Shown: one piece after another, positions 1 to 8,867 of the stretch
Layout: every line of letters begins with the position of its first letter
Numbering within the stretch: position 1 is the stretch's first letter
Source of the DNA: CAKZLS01 sp963771545
Lineage (GTDB): Bacteria; Pseudomonadota; Alphaproteobacteria; Rhodospirillales; Defluviicoccaceae
NCBI GenBank assembly: GCA_963771545.1
Contig: CAVYTX010000002.1
Coordinates: forward strand, 558,001-622,000
DNA: 64,000 nt
Direction: 5' to 3'
The notes under the pieces: model-generated
The model's database searches: none
Told to the model about the DNA's origin: nothing
What the model saw: the letters and a program-made list of their open reading frames with translations, nothing else
Translations under genes and position numbers: made by a program

Positions 1-1
1 G

Positions 2-739
2 AAATGGACGGTGGCGGCGCAAGTCCCCGGCATCGGCGTCACGGCGTCTCCGTCCTTCCCGCCGCCTCCCGTCCCCAAGTTGTTTGGGGCGGCGGCGCCG
101 GCGCGAGCCGTCCCGGCTCAATCGGTTCCGGCATATTCCGGCGCCGCGCAATCGATCCCGTCATCGGTTGGCCCCGGATACGATGGCTCCATGGTGCATA
201 CGGTTGTTCGCGACGTGGCGCGCCCGTGGGCCCGGTTCTGGGCGCGAAGCGTGGATATGCTGGTGTCCGCCGGCCTGCTGGGTGTGATGTTGGGCATCGT
301 CGCCCCCAGCCTGTTCGAGCCAGGAAGCTCAATCGCGAGCGGGTCCGGCAGCGTCATCTTCGCGCTCATAACGTTGCCGTTGGCAATGGTCGTGGACGCC
401 GGAGTCTATGCGCTCTTTGGAAATACCCTCGGAAAGCTGATCGCGGGTGTCAAGGTGCTGACGACGGATGGCCAGAAGCTCACCTTTGCGGCCTATCTCC
501 ACCGCAATCTTGGTCTGTATGTGCAAGGATACGGCTTGGGCATTCCGCTCGTCAATTTTGGGTTGATGATCTATTGCTGGAGAAAAGCGGCGGGTGGGGG
601 GACCCTTGGATGGGATGTGGCAACCAATTCGCGCTGCTTCAGCGCAGGCAACAACCTGTTCAGAAATTTCGTTACGGCATTCATCTGGATCGTGATTATC
701 GTTTTCATCAGCGCGTCGAGGGGCGCTGCGGGCGTTTGA
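2..739 (+). CDS. RDD family membrane protein, 5'-truncated by the window edge
   Basis: The reading frame is open to the first base, so the N-terminus lies outside the window. The first residues (KWTVAAQVPGI) look like the end of a GYF_2/DUF4339 domain, which often precedes RDD domains. A Pro/Ala-rich linker of about 60 residues follows, then the RDD domain with the R-x-x-A-R-x-x-D pattern at RFWARSVDML and three hydrophobic segments. RDD proteins are small integral membrane proteins of mostly unknown transport or regulatory function. An internal GTG at position 11 could serve as a start, but the GYF-like residues argue for a longer protein. The stop is 95 bp from the convergent GH5 gene. Confidence 0.8.
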   Translation, partial: KWTVAAQVPGIGVTASPSFPPPPVPKLFGAAAPARAVPAQSVPAYSGAAQSIPSSVGPGYDGSMVHTVVRDVARPWARFWARSVDMLVSAGLLGVMLGIVAPSLFEPGSSIASGSGSVIFALITLPLAMVVDAGVYALFGNTLGKLIAGVKVLTTDGQKLTFAAYLHRNLGLYVQGYGLGIPLVNFGLMIYCWRKAAGGGTLGWDVATNSRCFSAGNNLFRNFVTAFIWIVIIVFISASRGAAGV

Positions 740-834
740 TACGAAGACCGGGCGCCGGGCCGGCGGCCGGCGCGGAAAAGGCTTGTATGGGAGTTCCTTA
801 AGCTGCGAGAGTTCGCTTGAACGAGCGGGGAAAA

Positions 835-2154
835 TCACCGCGCTTCGGCGACGTCGGGGTTGGTCTCCGGAGCCACGAGGCCGAGGGCCTGGATGTAGCC
901 CATGTTGGGCGCACAATTCTCGAACCGGATGTTGACGAGGAGGTCGCCCAACGCGGTGTCGATCACGTCCCGGGGCGGGCGCTGGTCCCGAATCTCCGCG
1001 AGCGAGGCGCGCGGGCTGTTGGCGAAGGCGACGATGGCGTCCCAGGCCTCGGTCTTGCGAACGGTGACGACACCCGCGCGCGACTCGATTTTCTTGTAAG
1101 GCCAGAATGCCCAGCCGATGCCGTTGTCCTCGAGCAGGCGGCGCATGGCGGCAATCCACTCGTCGGTATTCTCTCCCAACTCGCCCAGCCACAGCGGGAC
1201 GTTGTGAGTCTCGGAGAAGTCCACGTAGTGTTGAATGGCGCCTTGTACGGGGTCGGTCCAGTAGGTGTGGAACGTGTAGGCCAGCTTGCCGTCGAATGGC
1301 GCGCCCAGCACGTCGAAATTGGTGCCCCACTGCGCGCCGGTCAAAAAGATGATGTGGTTGGCGTCGACCTCCCGAATGGCGGCGACAATTCGCTTGTACA
1401 GGGGTTCGAGCTTGGGATTGAAATGGGCGGTGTCCACAAAGGGCGCGATGGGCTCGTTGAGCAGATCGTAGCCGAGCACGGCCGGTTCGTCGCCGTAACG
1501 CTCCGCCAGGGTTTGCCAGATGCGAATCAGAAGCGCCTGATTGGGCTCGCTGTCGTAAAGAAACGGGTGGCCCCAACTATCGTCATGATCCGTACCGGTC
1601 TGACCCCCGGGGGCGGCGTGCATCTCAAGGATGGCGTAAAGACCCTCGTCCCTGCACCAGGCGATGAGCCGGTCCAGCAGGGCGAAACCGGGTCCGTCCA
1701 GGGTATGCGAATCGCGGTCCGAGACGAACAGGCGGTAGTGCAGCGGAACGCGAATGGAGTTGAAGCCGAGGCTCTTGATGTAGCGGATATCGTCGCGGGA
1801 GATGTAGGTGTCTCGAAACGTGCTCCAGAAGGCCCGCGCATCCCGTTCGCCGATCAACTGTTCGATCGCGGTATAGATCAGTCTCGGCGAACTGGCGCGC
1901 TCGAACTTGAACATGTAGCCTTCCGGCACCAGCCAGTTGCCGAGATTGATCCCTTTGAGATGCAAGGCCGCGCCGTCGGGCGTAACGAATTGCTTGCCGT
2001 CAATGCCGACGAATCCCGCGTACGCCCTCTCCGCCGAATCGCCATCGGCGTGCTCCATGCTGGCTTGACCGGAAACGGGAAGGCCGGCCGTCATCACAAC
2101 GACGAGCAGCGGATACAGAAGGCGCAAGCGGGCCCGTTCAACGATCTTTAGCAT
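835..2154 (-). CDS. Glycoside hydrolase family 5 (cellulase/glucanase), secreted
   Basis: The 439-residue protein has an N-terminal signal peptide (hydrophobic core LLYPLLVVVMTAGLPVSG). A GH5 (beta/alpha)8 barrel follows, opening with the GINLGNWL motif. The acid/base Glu is in LLNEP near residue 234 and the nucleophile Glu in WLGELGE near residue 325, so both catalytic residues are present. GH5 enzymes of this type hydrolyse beta-1,4- or beta-1,3-glucans outside the cytoplasm. The gene is the last of three minus-strand genes with a GH3 glucosidase and a sugar symporter, but has its own promoter-like region upstream. The exact substrate cannot be read from the sequence. Confidence 0.9.
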   Translation of the reverse strand: MLKIVERARLRLLYPLLVVVMTAGLPVSGQASMEHADGDSAERAYAGFVGIDGKQFVTPDGAALHLKGINLGNWLVPEGYMFKFERASSPRLIYTAIEQLIGERDARAFWSTFRDTYISRDDIRYIKSLGFNSIRVPLHYRLFVSDRDSHTLDGPGFALLDRLIAWCRDEGLYAILEMHAAPGGQTGTDHDDSWGHPFLYDSEPNQALLIRIWQTLAERYGDEPAVLGYDLLNEPIAPFVDTAHFNPKLEPLYKRIVAAIREVDANHIIFLTGAQWGTNFDVLGAPFDGKLAYTFHTYWTDPVQGAIQHYVDFSETHNVPLWLGELGENTDEWIAAMRRLLEDNGIGWAFWPYKKIESRAGVVTVRKTEAWDAIVAFANSPRASLAEIRDQRPPRDVIDTALGDLLVNIRFENCAPNMGYIQALGLVAPETNPDVAEAR

Positions 2155-2222
2155 CCGTAACGGGGTGTCCTTCCTGTCGATGGCTAGCCGTGGAATCTCG
2201 GCCTTCTGAAGATTGTGTCATT

Positions 2223-2251
2223 TTTATAGTCGTTCTTTCCGCCCATCACAA
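2223..2251 (-). promoter_or_regulatory. Candidate sigma-70 promoter of the GH5 gene
   Basis: On the minus strand TTGTGA (2251-2246) and TATAAA (2228-2223) are separated by exactly 17 bp. They match the -35 and -10 consensus at 4/6 and 5/6 positions. The pair lies about 70 bp upstream of the GH5 start, directly downstream of the two palindromes at 2254-2301. Confidence 0.5.
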
Positions 2252-2253
2252 GC

Positions 2254-2301
2254 ACCCCGTGTGGGGTAGATGAATCCTACACAAATCACCCCATATGGGG
2301 T
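2254..2301. promoter_or_regulatory. Tandem palindromic operator-like sites upstream of the GH5 gene
   Basis: ACCCCATATGGGGT at 2288-2301 is a perfect 14-bp palindrome. ACCCCGTGTGGGGT at 2254-2267 is the same site with an altered centre. Both are followed by AGAT, and the centres are 34 bp apart, about three helical turns. They sit just upstream of the predicted -35 element, as expected for a dimeric regulator acting on the GH5 gene. No regulator gene is adjacent. Confidence 0.55.
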
Positions 2302-2416
2302 AGATTTATTTTTTATACTGTGTGAATTTTTTTTAGCCGGATCGGCATCAGGCTTCGCCCGGATTTCCCACAAACAAACGGGCGTATTGAGGGGGTGTTT
2401 GTGCGAAAGACGACCT

Positions 2417-4972
2417 TTAGGACGAACAGGATATGGTTGCGCTTTCGGCGCCGGTCCGTTCGAAGCGAATGTCCGACAGGCTGAGCATTGCCCGCCCATG
2501 AGTGTAAAGTCGAAACGGCGTGTACACCTCATCCAGCTTTACGCCGACCCGTGCGAAGCATCGCAGGTCGACCTTGACGTTTGTCCATTCTCCGGCCGTC
2601 AACGACCGCAGCGCCCCGGTGATGGGAACGGCGCCGTTGCACCCGGTTCCGCAGTTCATTTCCAAAAAGACCTCGGAATCGGGATATTCATCGACCCGAA
2701 TGTTTAACGAAAGCACGCCGGCAGCGGCGGCAAACTCCGACAAATCGACCGGAAGAAGTCCTTGGATGTAGATGTGACCGCTCCTGCCCCCCGGCCAAGT
2801 CCCCTGCAACGCGTCATGCCGGAGCACATGATCCACCGGGAGCACCCTGAGCGGCTGCCCGCCTTTCGGTTCGACACCGTCGCTGAAAACGGTCACGTCC
2901 CAGTCGCCCCCGTCGCCCGCGTACAGCTCCCGTGGCGAAACCGGCCGGCCGCCGCTGAACAGGCCCATGACCCTGGATTCGTTCCGGCCATTCGGTTCGC
3001 CAGCCTCGGGGAGTGCGCCGAGCTCGTTCCGATCGGAGTAGGTGAGACCGAAGCCATAGGGGAACTGTGGATCGCGGACTGTCTTGTCGCCGCTCAGGGG
3101 AACCGGGTCCGCTCGTTTCGGCCAGGAAAAAGGAAGCTTTCCTCTGAAATCGTGAGCGATCGAGCCGTCCGGTGTCCGAAACAGCACGTCGGCAACTCCG
3201 CCGCCCTCGCTGCCCGGTAGCCACGCCACGACAAAGGCGTCGGAACCGTTGATCTCCGGGTTTACGGCTCGTGGCCGTCCCGTCAGAAACACGGCCACAA
3301 CCGGAATTCCCTTCGCCCTAAGGCGCTTCATGAGGGCAAGGTCCCGGTGGCCGTCGGGATGGTAGCCGATGGTCGCGAGATCGCCCGGCATTTCCGCGTA
3401 AGGATCCTCGCCAAACACCACGATGGCGGCGTCGGGGAGGGTTTCGAACTGGCCGCTCGGGCTCAGGATCGCCTGGCCGCCGGCTTCCCGCACAGCCGCC
3501 TCGATCCCGGCATAGATGGAAGTGGCGCCGGGGAAGTCCTTGTTTTCATTGCCCGTACCTTGCCACGAGAGCGTCCATCCGCCCGACTGCTTGGCGACAT
3601 TGTCGGCGCCGTCGCCGGCGACCAGGATCGCCCGCGACGGGTCGAGCGGCAACAAGCCGCCGTGGTTCTTCAATAGCACCAGCAATTCGCGAACCGCTTG
3701 GCGCGCCAGCGCGCGGTGATCCGGATGGCCGATCCACTCGGTCTTGCCGGCCAGCGGCCGCGACGAGGGGCGGCCCGTGTCGAACAGGCCCGCCCGGACC
3801 TTGACCCGCAGGATGCGCCGGACGGCGTCATCGAGGCGATCCTCCGCGATCTCGCCCGCCCGGACCTGCTTGAGCGTATTGACGTAAAACGCCTTCCAGT
3901 CCGTGGGAACCATGATCATGTCCACGCCGGCATTGATGGCGGCCGGGCAACTCGCGTTCGAACATCCCGGGATCAGGGCGTGACCGTTCCAGTCGCCGAT
4001 GACGAAACCGTCGAAGCCCATCCGCTGTTTTAAAACGTCGTGCAGCAGATAACGGTTTCCATGCATTCGCCGGTTGTTCCAGCTGCTGTACGACGCCATG
4101 ACGGTTTGAACCCCGGCGTTGAGCGCCGCCTCATATCCCGGAGCGTGAAGGGCGCGAAGGCCGGCCTCGTCGATCACCGTGTTCCCCCGGTCCCGTCCAA
4201 ACTCGGTTCCGCCGTCGCCGATGAAATGCTTGGCGGTGGCGACCACGCCGGCGGGTGCGAACGGCTCGCCCGAGGCGTCATCGCCCTGCAAACCGGCGAC
4301 CGCTTCGCGCGCGAGGGCGGCAACGAGGGCGGGGTCCTCCGAATAGCTTTCATACGCGCGGCCCCAGCGCTGGTCGCGCGAGACCGCCACCGTCGGCGCG
4401 AATGTCCAATCGAGCCCCGTCACCGCGACCTCGCGCGCCGTCGCCTGGCCAATGCGGCGCACAAGATCCGGATCGCGGGTCGCGCCCAGACCGGCGTTAT
4501 GGGGGAACAGCGTGGCGCCCATCACGTTGTTATGTCCATGCACGGCGTCCGTGCCCCAAATGACCGGAATGGCCACTCCGCCATCGGACATGTCCATGGA
4601 GGCGTCGTAAAAGGCATCGGCGGCGGCGACCCAGTCGGCCGCGCCGGCATGTTTGTCGCCACGGGGATAGCTGCCGCCGCCGTTCAACACGCTGCCCAGA
4701 TGAAAGGCCTTCACGTCTTCCGGCGTGACCGAGGCGAGTTCGGCCTGAATGATCTGACCGACCTTTTCTTCCAGCGTCGTCCGGTCGAGCAGCCGATCGA
4801 CCCGGGCCTCAACATCCGGGTCGGCGGCGATGGCGCTCCGAACCTTCGGCCAGGCGGAGGCATCTTCCTGGATCGCCACGTTGGTTTCGTCAGCGCGGGC
4901 GCCATGCAACATCAGTCCCGCATTCAATGCTAGCGCCAATGCTCCCGACATCAGGCGCAATGCCCTGTTCAT
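2417..4972 (-). CDS. Glycoside hydrolase family 3 beta-glucosidase (ExoP-type)
   Basis: The 851-residue exo-acting glucosidase begins with a signal peptide (MNRALRLMSGALALALNAG, Ala-rich cleavage region). The GH3 N-domain carries the KHFIGDGGT substrate-binding motif and the nucleophile Asp in VIGDWNGH near residue 327. A GH3 C-domain and a C-terminal galactose-binding-like ExoP region follow. Such enzymes release glucose from beta-glucan oligosaccharides. The start ATG lies 4 bp after the symporter stop codon (TAA at 4977-4979), a normal operon junction. The frame also reads upstream into the symporter without a stop, giving an apparent 1379-codon fusion. The signal peptide and operon spacing argue against a real fusion. 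Confidence 0.9.
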   Translation of the reverse strand: MNRALRLMSGALALALNAGLMLHGARADETNVAIQEDASAWPKVRSAIAADPDVEARVDRLLDRTTLEEKVGQIIQAELASVTPEDVKAFHLGSVLNGGGSYPRGDKHAGAADWVAAADAFYDASMDMSDGGVAIPVIWGTDAVHGHNNVMGATLFPHNAGLGATRDPDLVRRIGQATAREVAVTGLDWTFAPTVAVSRDQRWGRAYESYSEDPALVAALAREAVAGLQGDDASGEPFAPAGVVATAKHFIGDGGTEFGRDRGNTVIDEAGLRALHAPGYEAALNAGVQTVMASYSSWNNRRMHGNRYLLHDVLKQRMGFDGFVIGDWNGHALIPGCSNASCPAAINAGVDMIMVPTDWKAFYVNTLKQVRAGEIAEDRLDDAVRRILRVKVRAGLFDTGRPSSRPLAGKTEWIGHPDHRALARQAVRELLVLLKNHGGLLPLDPSRAILVAGDGADNVAKQSGGWTLSWQGTGNENKDFPGATSIYAGIEAAVREAGGQAILSPSGQFETLPDAAIVVFGEDPYAEMPGDLATIGYHPDGHRDLALMKRLRAKGIPVVAVFLTGRPRAVNPEINGSDAFVVAWLPGSEGGGVADVLFRTPDGSIAHDFRGKLPFSWPKRADPVPLSGDKTVRDPQFPYGFGLTYSDRNELGALPEAGEPNGRNESRVMGLFSGGRPVSPRELYAGDGGDWDVTVFSDGVEPKGGQPLRVLPVDHVLRHDALQGTWPGGRSGHIYIQGLLPVDLSEFAAAAGVLSLNIRVDEYPDSEVFLEMNCGTGCNGAVPITGALRSLTAGEWTNVKVDLRCFARVGVKLDEVYTPFRLYTHGRAMLSLSDIRFERTGAESATISCSS

Positions 4973-4976
4973 CGAG

Positions 4977-6601
4977 TTATCCGGTGAAAAACAGCCATAC
5001 GGCGACAACACATCCCACAAGGCCGAGCGACAGATAGAGATCGGTTCTCCTCCAGCCCGGGCCCCGCGCCTCCTGGTCCGTGTCGACGTCCGCGCCGATC
5101 GTCGCGTAGGTGAGCCGGCGAGTTGGTCGTCCGGCGGTCTCGGCGTGGTGATGCTCACCACCACCAGCACGGCGACGCAGATGACGAACAGCAGGATCGC
5201 GAAGTGGAGGAAGTTGATGTCGGCGTAGGCGTACAACCAACCGCCGAGGCTGTCCTTGAATATCTCGGCGACGAGCCGGCCCATGCCAAGCACGAAACCG
5301 GTGACAAGGGACGCGATCGCGCCGCGCGCGTTCATTCGCTTGGAAAACACCCCCAACAGGAAAACGGCGGCGATGGGGGGCGCGATGTAGGCCTGGACGC
5401 TTTGCATGTACTGATAGAGCTGGCCCGAGATGAACTGCATCATTGGAATCCACAGAAGCCCGAGCCCCACCAGAACGGCGGTGGCGAACTGGCCCACCAG
5501 AACCAAGCGGCGGTCCGATGCCTTGGGATGCAGCTTCTTGTAAATATCCCAGGTGATGAGCGTGGAGCAGGAATTGAACACCGACGACAGCGAGCTCATG
5601 AGCGCGGCCAGCAGTCCGGCGACGACGATGCCGCGCACACCCGCCGGCAGCAACGTGCCGATCAGCGTCGGCAAGGCTTCGTCGGGGTGTCCCAGGTCCA
5701 ACCGGCCGGTCTCGGCGAGAGCGTGAGCGACCACGCCCGGGATCACAAAAATGAAGATCGGCAGGATCTTTAGGTATCCGCCGAAGAGGGTGCCGCGCCG
5801 CGCCTGATCCACGTTGGCGGCCGACAGCACGCGCTGCACGATGAACTGATCGGTGCACCAGTACCAAACGCCGAGGATGGGCGCGCCCAACAGGATGCCC
5901 GTCCACGGGAAATTGGGATCCGACATCGGCTTCCAGACGGTGAAGAAGGCGCCGCCCGCCGTCTCGTACAACACCCCCCAGCCGCCCAGCTCCGCGAGGC
6001 CGATCACGGTCACCAGCACGGCGCCGGCGATCAGGACGAGCGCCTGCAGCATGTCGGTGTAGAGCACCGCGCGCAGCCCGCCGAAGATCGTATAAATCCC
6101 GGTAGCGACAACGACCACGAAGGCGCCCGTCCAGAAATCGAGCCCCATGAGAGACTCGAAGACGATGCCTCCCGCGGCGATGGTGACCGAGATCTTGGTG
6201 AGCACGTAACCGATGATCGAAATCACGGCGAGGTACCAGCGCGCGCCGGACGAATACCGGCGCTCCAGGAATTCCGGCATCGTGAAGACGCCGCTGCGGA
6301 GGTAAAACGGAACGAACACCCAACCCAAAAGCAGCAGGATCAACGAGGCCAGGATCTCGAACTGACCGACGGCCACGCCGCTCGACGCGCCGGCGCCGGC
6401 CAGACCCACCAAGTGCTCGGAACCGATGTTGGAGGCGAACAACGAGGCGCCAATGACGAACCAGCCGACGTTACGCCCCGCGAGAAAATAATTGGCGCTC
6501 GAATCCCGCGCCGAGAGGTCGATCTGCGTCGCCCAGTAGGCAATGCCGAACACCAAAACAAAATAAAGACCGATAATGATCCAGTCGGTATTGGAAAGAA
6601 T
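4977..6601 (-). pseudogene. Sodium:solute symporter (SSS/SGLT type), frame broken near its C-terminus
   Basis: A multi-span sodium-coupled sugar symporter with the family landmarks SDYFLAGRN-like YFLAGRNVGWF, SNIGSEHLVGLAG and an ITWDIYKK region. It presumably imports sugar released by the neighbouring GH3 and GH5 enzymes. The frame from 6556 breaks at about 5111-5117: residues up to DDQLAG are in one frame, while the typical SGLT tail (LTYATI ... ending WLFFTG) continues in the next. One missing C in GCCGGCTCACC explains this. The N-terminus is also unclear: LSNTDWIIIGLYF reads upstream of the GTG at 6556 without an ATG and runs into seven G at 6606-6612. Either a decayed gene or sequence errors. 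Confidence 0.75.
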
Positions 6602-6767
6602 AGCGCCCCCCCGCCGATGAAGTTATTCGCAACGGCCTCGCCGCATCGGATCAAACAGGGCTCCCGCGCGGCGACCGGCCTTCGAATAGTTTGCCGCCAT
6701 TATCGGCGTGAAACAATACCTTTCATCCCAACACCTCACTATTCGATTCAAACAACCTAAGCCGCAT

Positions 6768-6788
6768 CCGCGCAAAATTATTGCGCGG
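6768..6788 (-). terminator. Hairpin downstream of the GST gene
   Basis: CCGCGCAA (6768-6775) and TTGCGCGG (6781-6788) form a perfect 8-bp stem with a 5-nt A/T loop, 17 bp past the GST stop. There is no U-tract, so intrinsic termination is uncertain. Confidence 0.3.
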
Positions 6789-6804
6789 GTCCGACACAAG
6801 AATT

Positions 6805-7491
6805 CTAACGCTCGACGAAGGCGCGGACGGTGCGGGCGAATTCCTCGGCGCCCTTGCCCTCGCCCTTGGCGAAGTCGGCCACGTCGTAGGGCACCTTGAT
6901 GCCGGCCTGGCAGGCCGGGCGTTCGGCGAGCTGATCGATCCAGCGTTGGAGGTGCGGCAGGTCGTCGATGTCGACGCCGGACCAGCGGTAGGTGCGGGCC
7001 CAGGCCCAGTTGGCGATGTCGGCGATGGAATAGTCGCCCGCCAGGTATTCGTTAGTCCTCAGGCGGGTGTCGAGGACGGTGAGCAGCCGCTTGGACTCGT
7101 GCTGGTAACGGTCGATGGCCGGTTGGATTTTTTCCGGAAAGTAGCGATAGAACACGTTGGCCTGGCCCATCATCGGGCCGACGCCGCCCATCTGAAACAT
7201 CAGCCATTGCAGGACCAGCGACCGGCCCTTGATGTCGGCGGGCATGAGCTTGCCGGTCTTTTCGGCCAGATAGATCAGGATGGCGCCGGACTCGAACACG
7301 GCGAAGCCGTCCTCGTCGCGGTCGCGGATGGCCGGGATGCGTCCGTTGGGATTGATTGCCAGATACCAGGGCTGTTTCTGTTCCTTTTCGGCGAGGCCGA
7401 TGGCGTGGACCTGGTAGGGCAGGGCAAGCTCTTCCAGCGCGATGGAGGCCTTGAAGCCGTTGGGCGTGGCGGCGGTGTAAAGGTCGATCAT
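6805..7491 (-). CDS. Glutathione S-transferase family protein
   Basis: A 228-residue cytosolic GST of the YfcG/Ure2-like type. The N-terminal thioredoxin-fold domain (residues 1-80) starts IDLYTAATPNGFKASIALEEL and holds the cis-Pro glutathione-site motif NPNGRIPAI and the FESGAILIYLAE segment. The all-helical C-domain holds YSIADIANWAW, the usual N-capping box region. Such enzymes conjugate or reduce substrates with glutathione; the substrate is not predictable. It appears monocistronic, between the symporter and the divergent crystallin-metalloprotease gene. Confidence 0.9.
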   Translation of the reverse strand: MIDLYTAATPNGFKASIALEELALPYQVHAIGLAEKEQKQPWYLAINPNGRIPAIRDRDEDGFAVFESGAILIYLAEKTGKLMPADIKGRSLVLQWLMFQMGGVGPMMGQANVFYRYFPEKIQPAIDRYQHESKRLLTVLDTRLRTNEYLAGDYSIADIANWAWARTYRWSGVDIDDLPHLQRWIDQLAERPACQAGIKVPYDVADFAKGEGKGAEEFARTVRAFVER

Positions 7492-7630
7492 GGCGATGGG
7501 CGCGCCTTCCTAATTCGGGTTGAATGCCAGAACAATGGTTATAATCGCTGTCGCGACCGCCGGCCAGGGAAGCCGCGCCACGACGGCGTTAACCGAGGGC
7601 AAAATCTCGCCGGAGCCTGAATTGCCCGCT

Positions 7631-7648
7631 CTGTGAAGCGCTTCACAG
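7631..7648. promoter_or_regulatory. Perfect 18-bp palindrome, operator candidate
   Basis: CTGTGAAGCGCTTCACAG is a perfect palindrome with a central AGCGCT, the layout of LacI-family operators. It lies between the divergent GST (start 7491) and crystallin-metalloprotease (start 7763) genes and could regulate either. Confidence 0.4.
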
Positions 7649-7762
7649 ATTTCCCGCGTGAAAGTGACTATCGATCGCAGTCGAGCGACAAGCTGGCGTG
7701 TGTCGACCGTCGCGAGAAGCGGATGGCGGCGCCCGCCGTTACTTCACACTGGGGAGCGCGCA

Positions 7763-8626
7763 ATGACCATTACCATTTTCGAAGACAAGAACTGCAAGGG
7801 CACGAACCGGGTCGTTTCGGGCAACATCGCCGATCTCAAGGGCAACAACGGCGATAAACCGGGATCGATCCAAATGACCAGCGATTCCGACGACGTGCTT
7901 TTGTTCAAGAACGACGGCTGGCATGGAGGGGTTCTGTACCTCCGAGGCAAGAAGACCGTCACCGATCTCGGAAAGAAGGACGAGGGCGGCCAGTTCGGCT
8001 TCGGCAACTCGATTCGTTCGGTCCGGGTGACGCCGTTCCAAGTGGACCTCAACGTCACGGTCGTTAAGGACGAGGGCGGCGACCTGCCCGGAAAATGGAA
8101 CACCCAGGCCGAGGCCGAGGCGGCCATCAACGACATCGTCGCCCAGGCCAACGCCTTTTATGCGGACAAGCAGGCACTGCTGAAACTGACCATTGCCCGG
8201 ATCCGATTCCGCACCTCGGCCAAGCACTTCGCCATCTCCAAGCTAGAGAGCTGGATCCTACCCCGCGACTGGATCGAGGGCGGCGAGGTGGACACCATCT
8301 TCGTCGACCGCTTCACCAAGGAAGGCACCATCGGACGCGCCAAGTTCCCGTGCTGGGGCAAGGGCGTGATCGTCGCCGCCAAGGTCAACGCGACCAGCGG
8401 TCCCGACTTCGATCAGGATAACGCCGACATGGCGGAGACGCTGGTGCACGAACTCGGTCACTACCTGGGCCTGAGCCACAACAGCAGCGACGGCAAGGAA
8501 GCGAACATCATGTTTCCCAGCTCCAACGGCGGCGGCCTCGCAAACGACAACCTCCGCCCCGATCAGATCGAGGAGATGCATCAGAAGCTTGCGCGCAATA
8601 TCACCCGTCGCGGCGACCGCAACTGA
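7763..8626 (+). CDS. Beta/gamma-crystallin domain plus metzincin-type metalloprotease
   Basis: From the ATG at 7763 (purine-rich GGGGAG just upstream) the protein has 287 residues. Residues 1-95 resemble a beta/gamma-crystallin fold (ITIFEDKNCKG, LYLRGKKTVTDLG, NSIRSVRV). The remainder is a zinc protease domain with the full metzincin signature HELGHYLGLSH near residue 230 and a candidate Met-turn in NIMFPSS. No signal peptide is seen from this start; an in-frame start at 7658 adds only a basic stretch. The domain pairing is uncommon and the role is unknown; a calcium-stabilised extracellular or inhibitor-like protein is possible. Confidence 0.75.
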   Translation: MTITIFEDKNCKGTNRVVSGNIADLKGNNGDKPGSIQMTSDSDDVLLFKNDGWHGGVLYLRGKKTVTDLGKKDEGGQFGFGNSIRSVRVTPFQVDLNVTVVKDEGGDLPGKWNTQAEAEAAINDIVAQANAFYADKQALLKLTIARIRFRTSAKHFAISKLESWILPRDWIEGGEVDTIFVDRFTKEGTIGRAKFPCWGKGVIVAAKVNATSGPDFDQDNADMAETLVHELGHYLGLSHNSSDGKEANIMFPSSNGGGLANDNLRPDQIEEMHQKLARNITRRGDRN

Positions 8627-8642
8627 GGACACGGACCATTGG

Positions 8643-8666
8643 CCGGAGCGGGTTCGCCCGCTCTGG
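8643..8666 (+). terminator. Hairpin terminator after the crystallin-metalloprotease gene
   Basis: CCGGAGCGGG, a TTCG tetraloop and CCCGCTCTGG form a 10-bp stem with one G-U pair, 17 bp after the stop codon. The following sequence is only weakly T-rich. Confidence 0.5.
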
Positions 8667-8867
8667 TGTTAACCGCGCGCTGGCGCTGGGTATGGCTGTG
8701 TCATATCTCCGGGCGGCGACGCTTTACTTCTAAGACGTTTCCATGAGACGATAGCGACTGTTTACTGATCCGGTATCAGAGCCGAGTGTGGGGCGCACAA
8801 GAAGCCACCGATCAGGGTGCCAGGAGCTCCCAAGCGCGGCGCGAACGCATTGCGGGAGGCTTTGGTC

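Noticed and set aside
817..2151. Long open frame on the plus strand opposite the GH5 gene
   Set aside because: It is a codon-bias shadow of the GH5 gene; residues are low-complexity and match no family.
4040..4933. Plus-strand frame opposite the GH3 gene
   Set aside because: Shadow frame in GC-rich DNA; the GH3 motifs on the minus strand are unambiguous.
2417..6556. A single symporter-GH3 fusion protein
   Set aside because: The family C-terminus of the symporter is in the neighbouring frame with its own stop 4 bp before the GH3 ATG, and the GH3 part has its own signal peptide.
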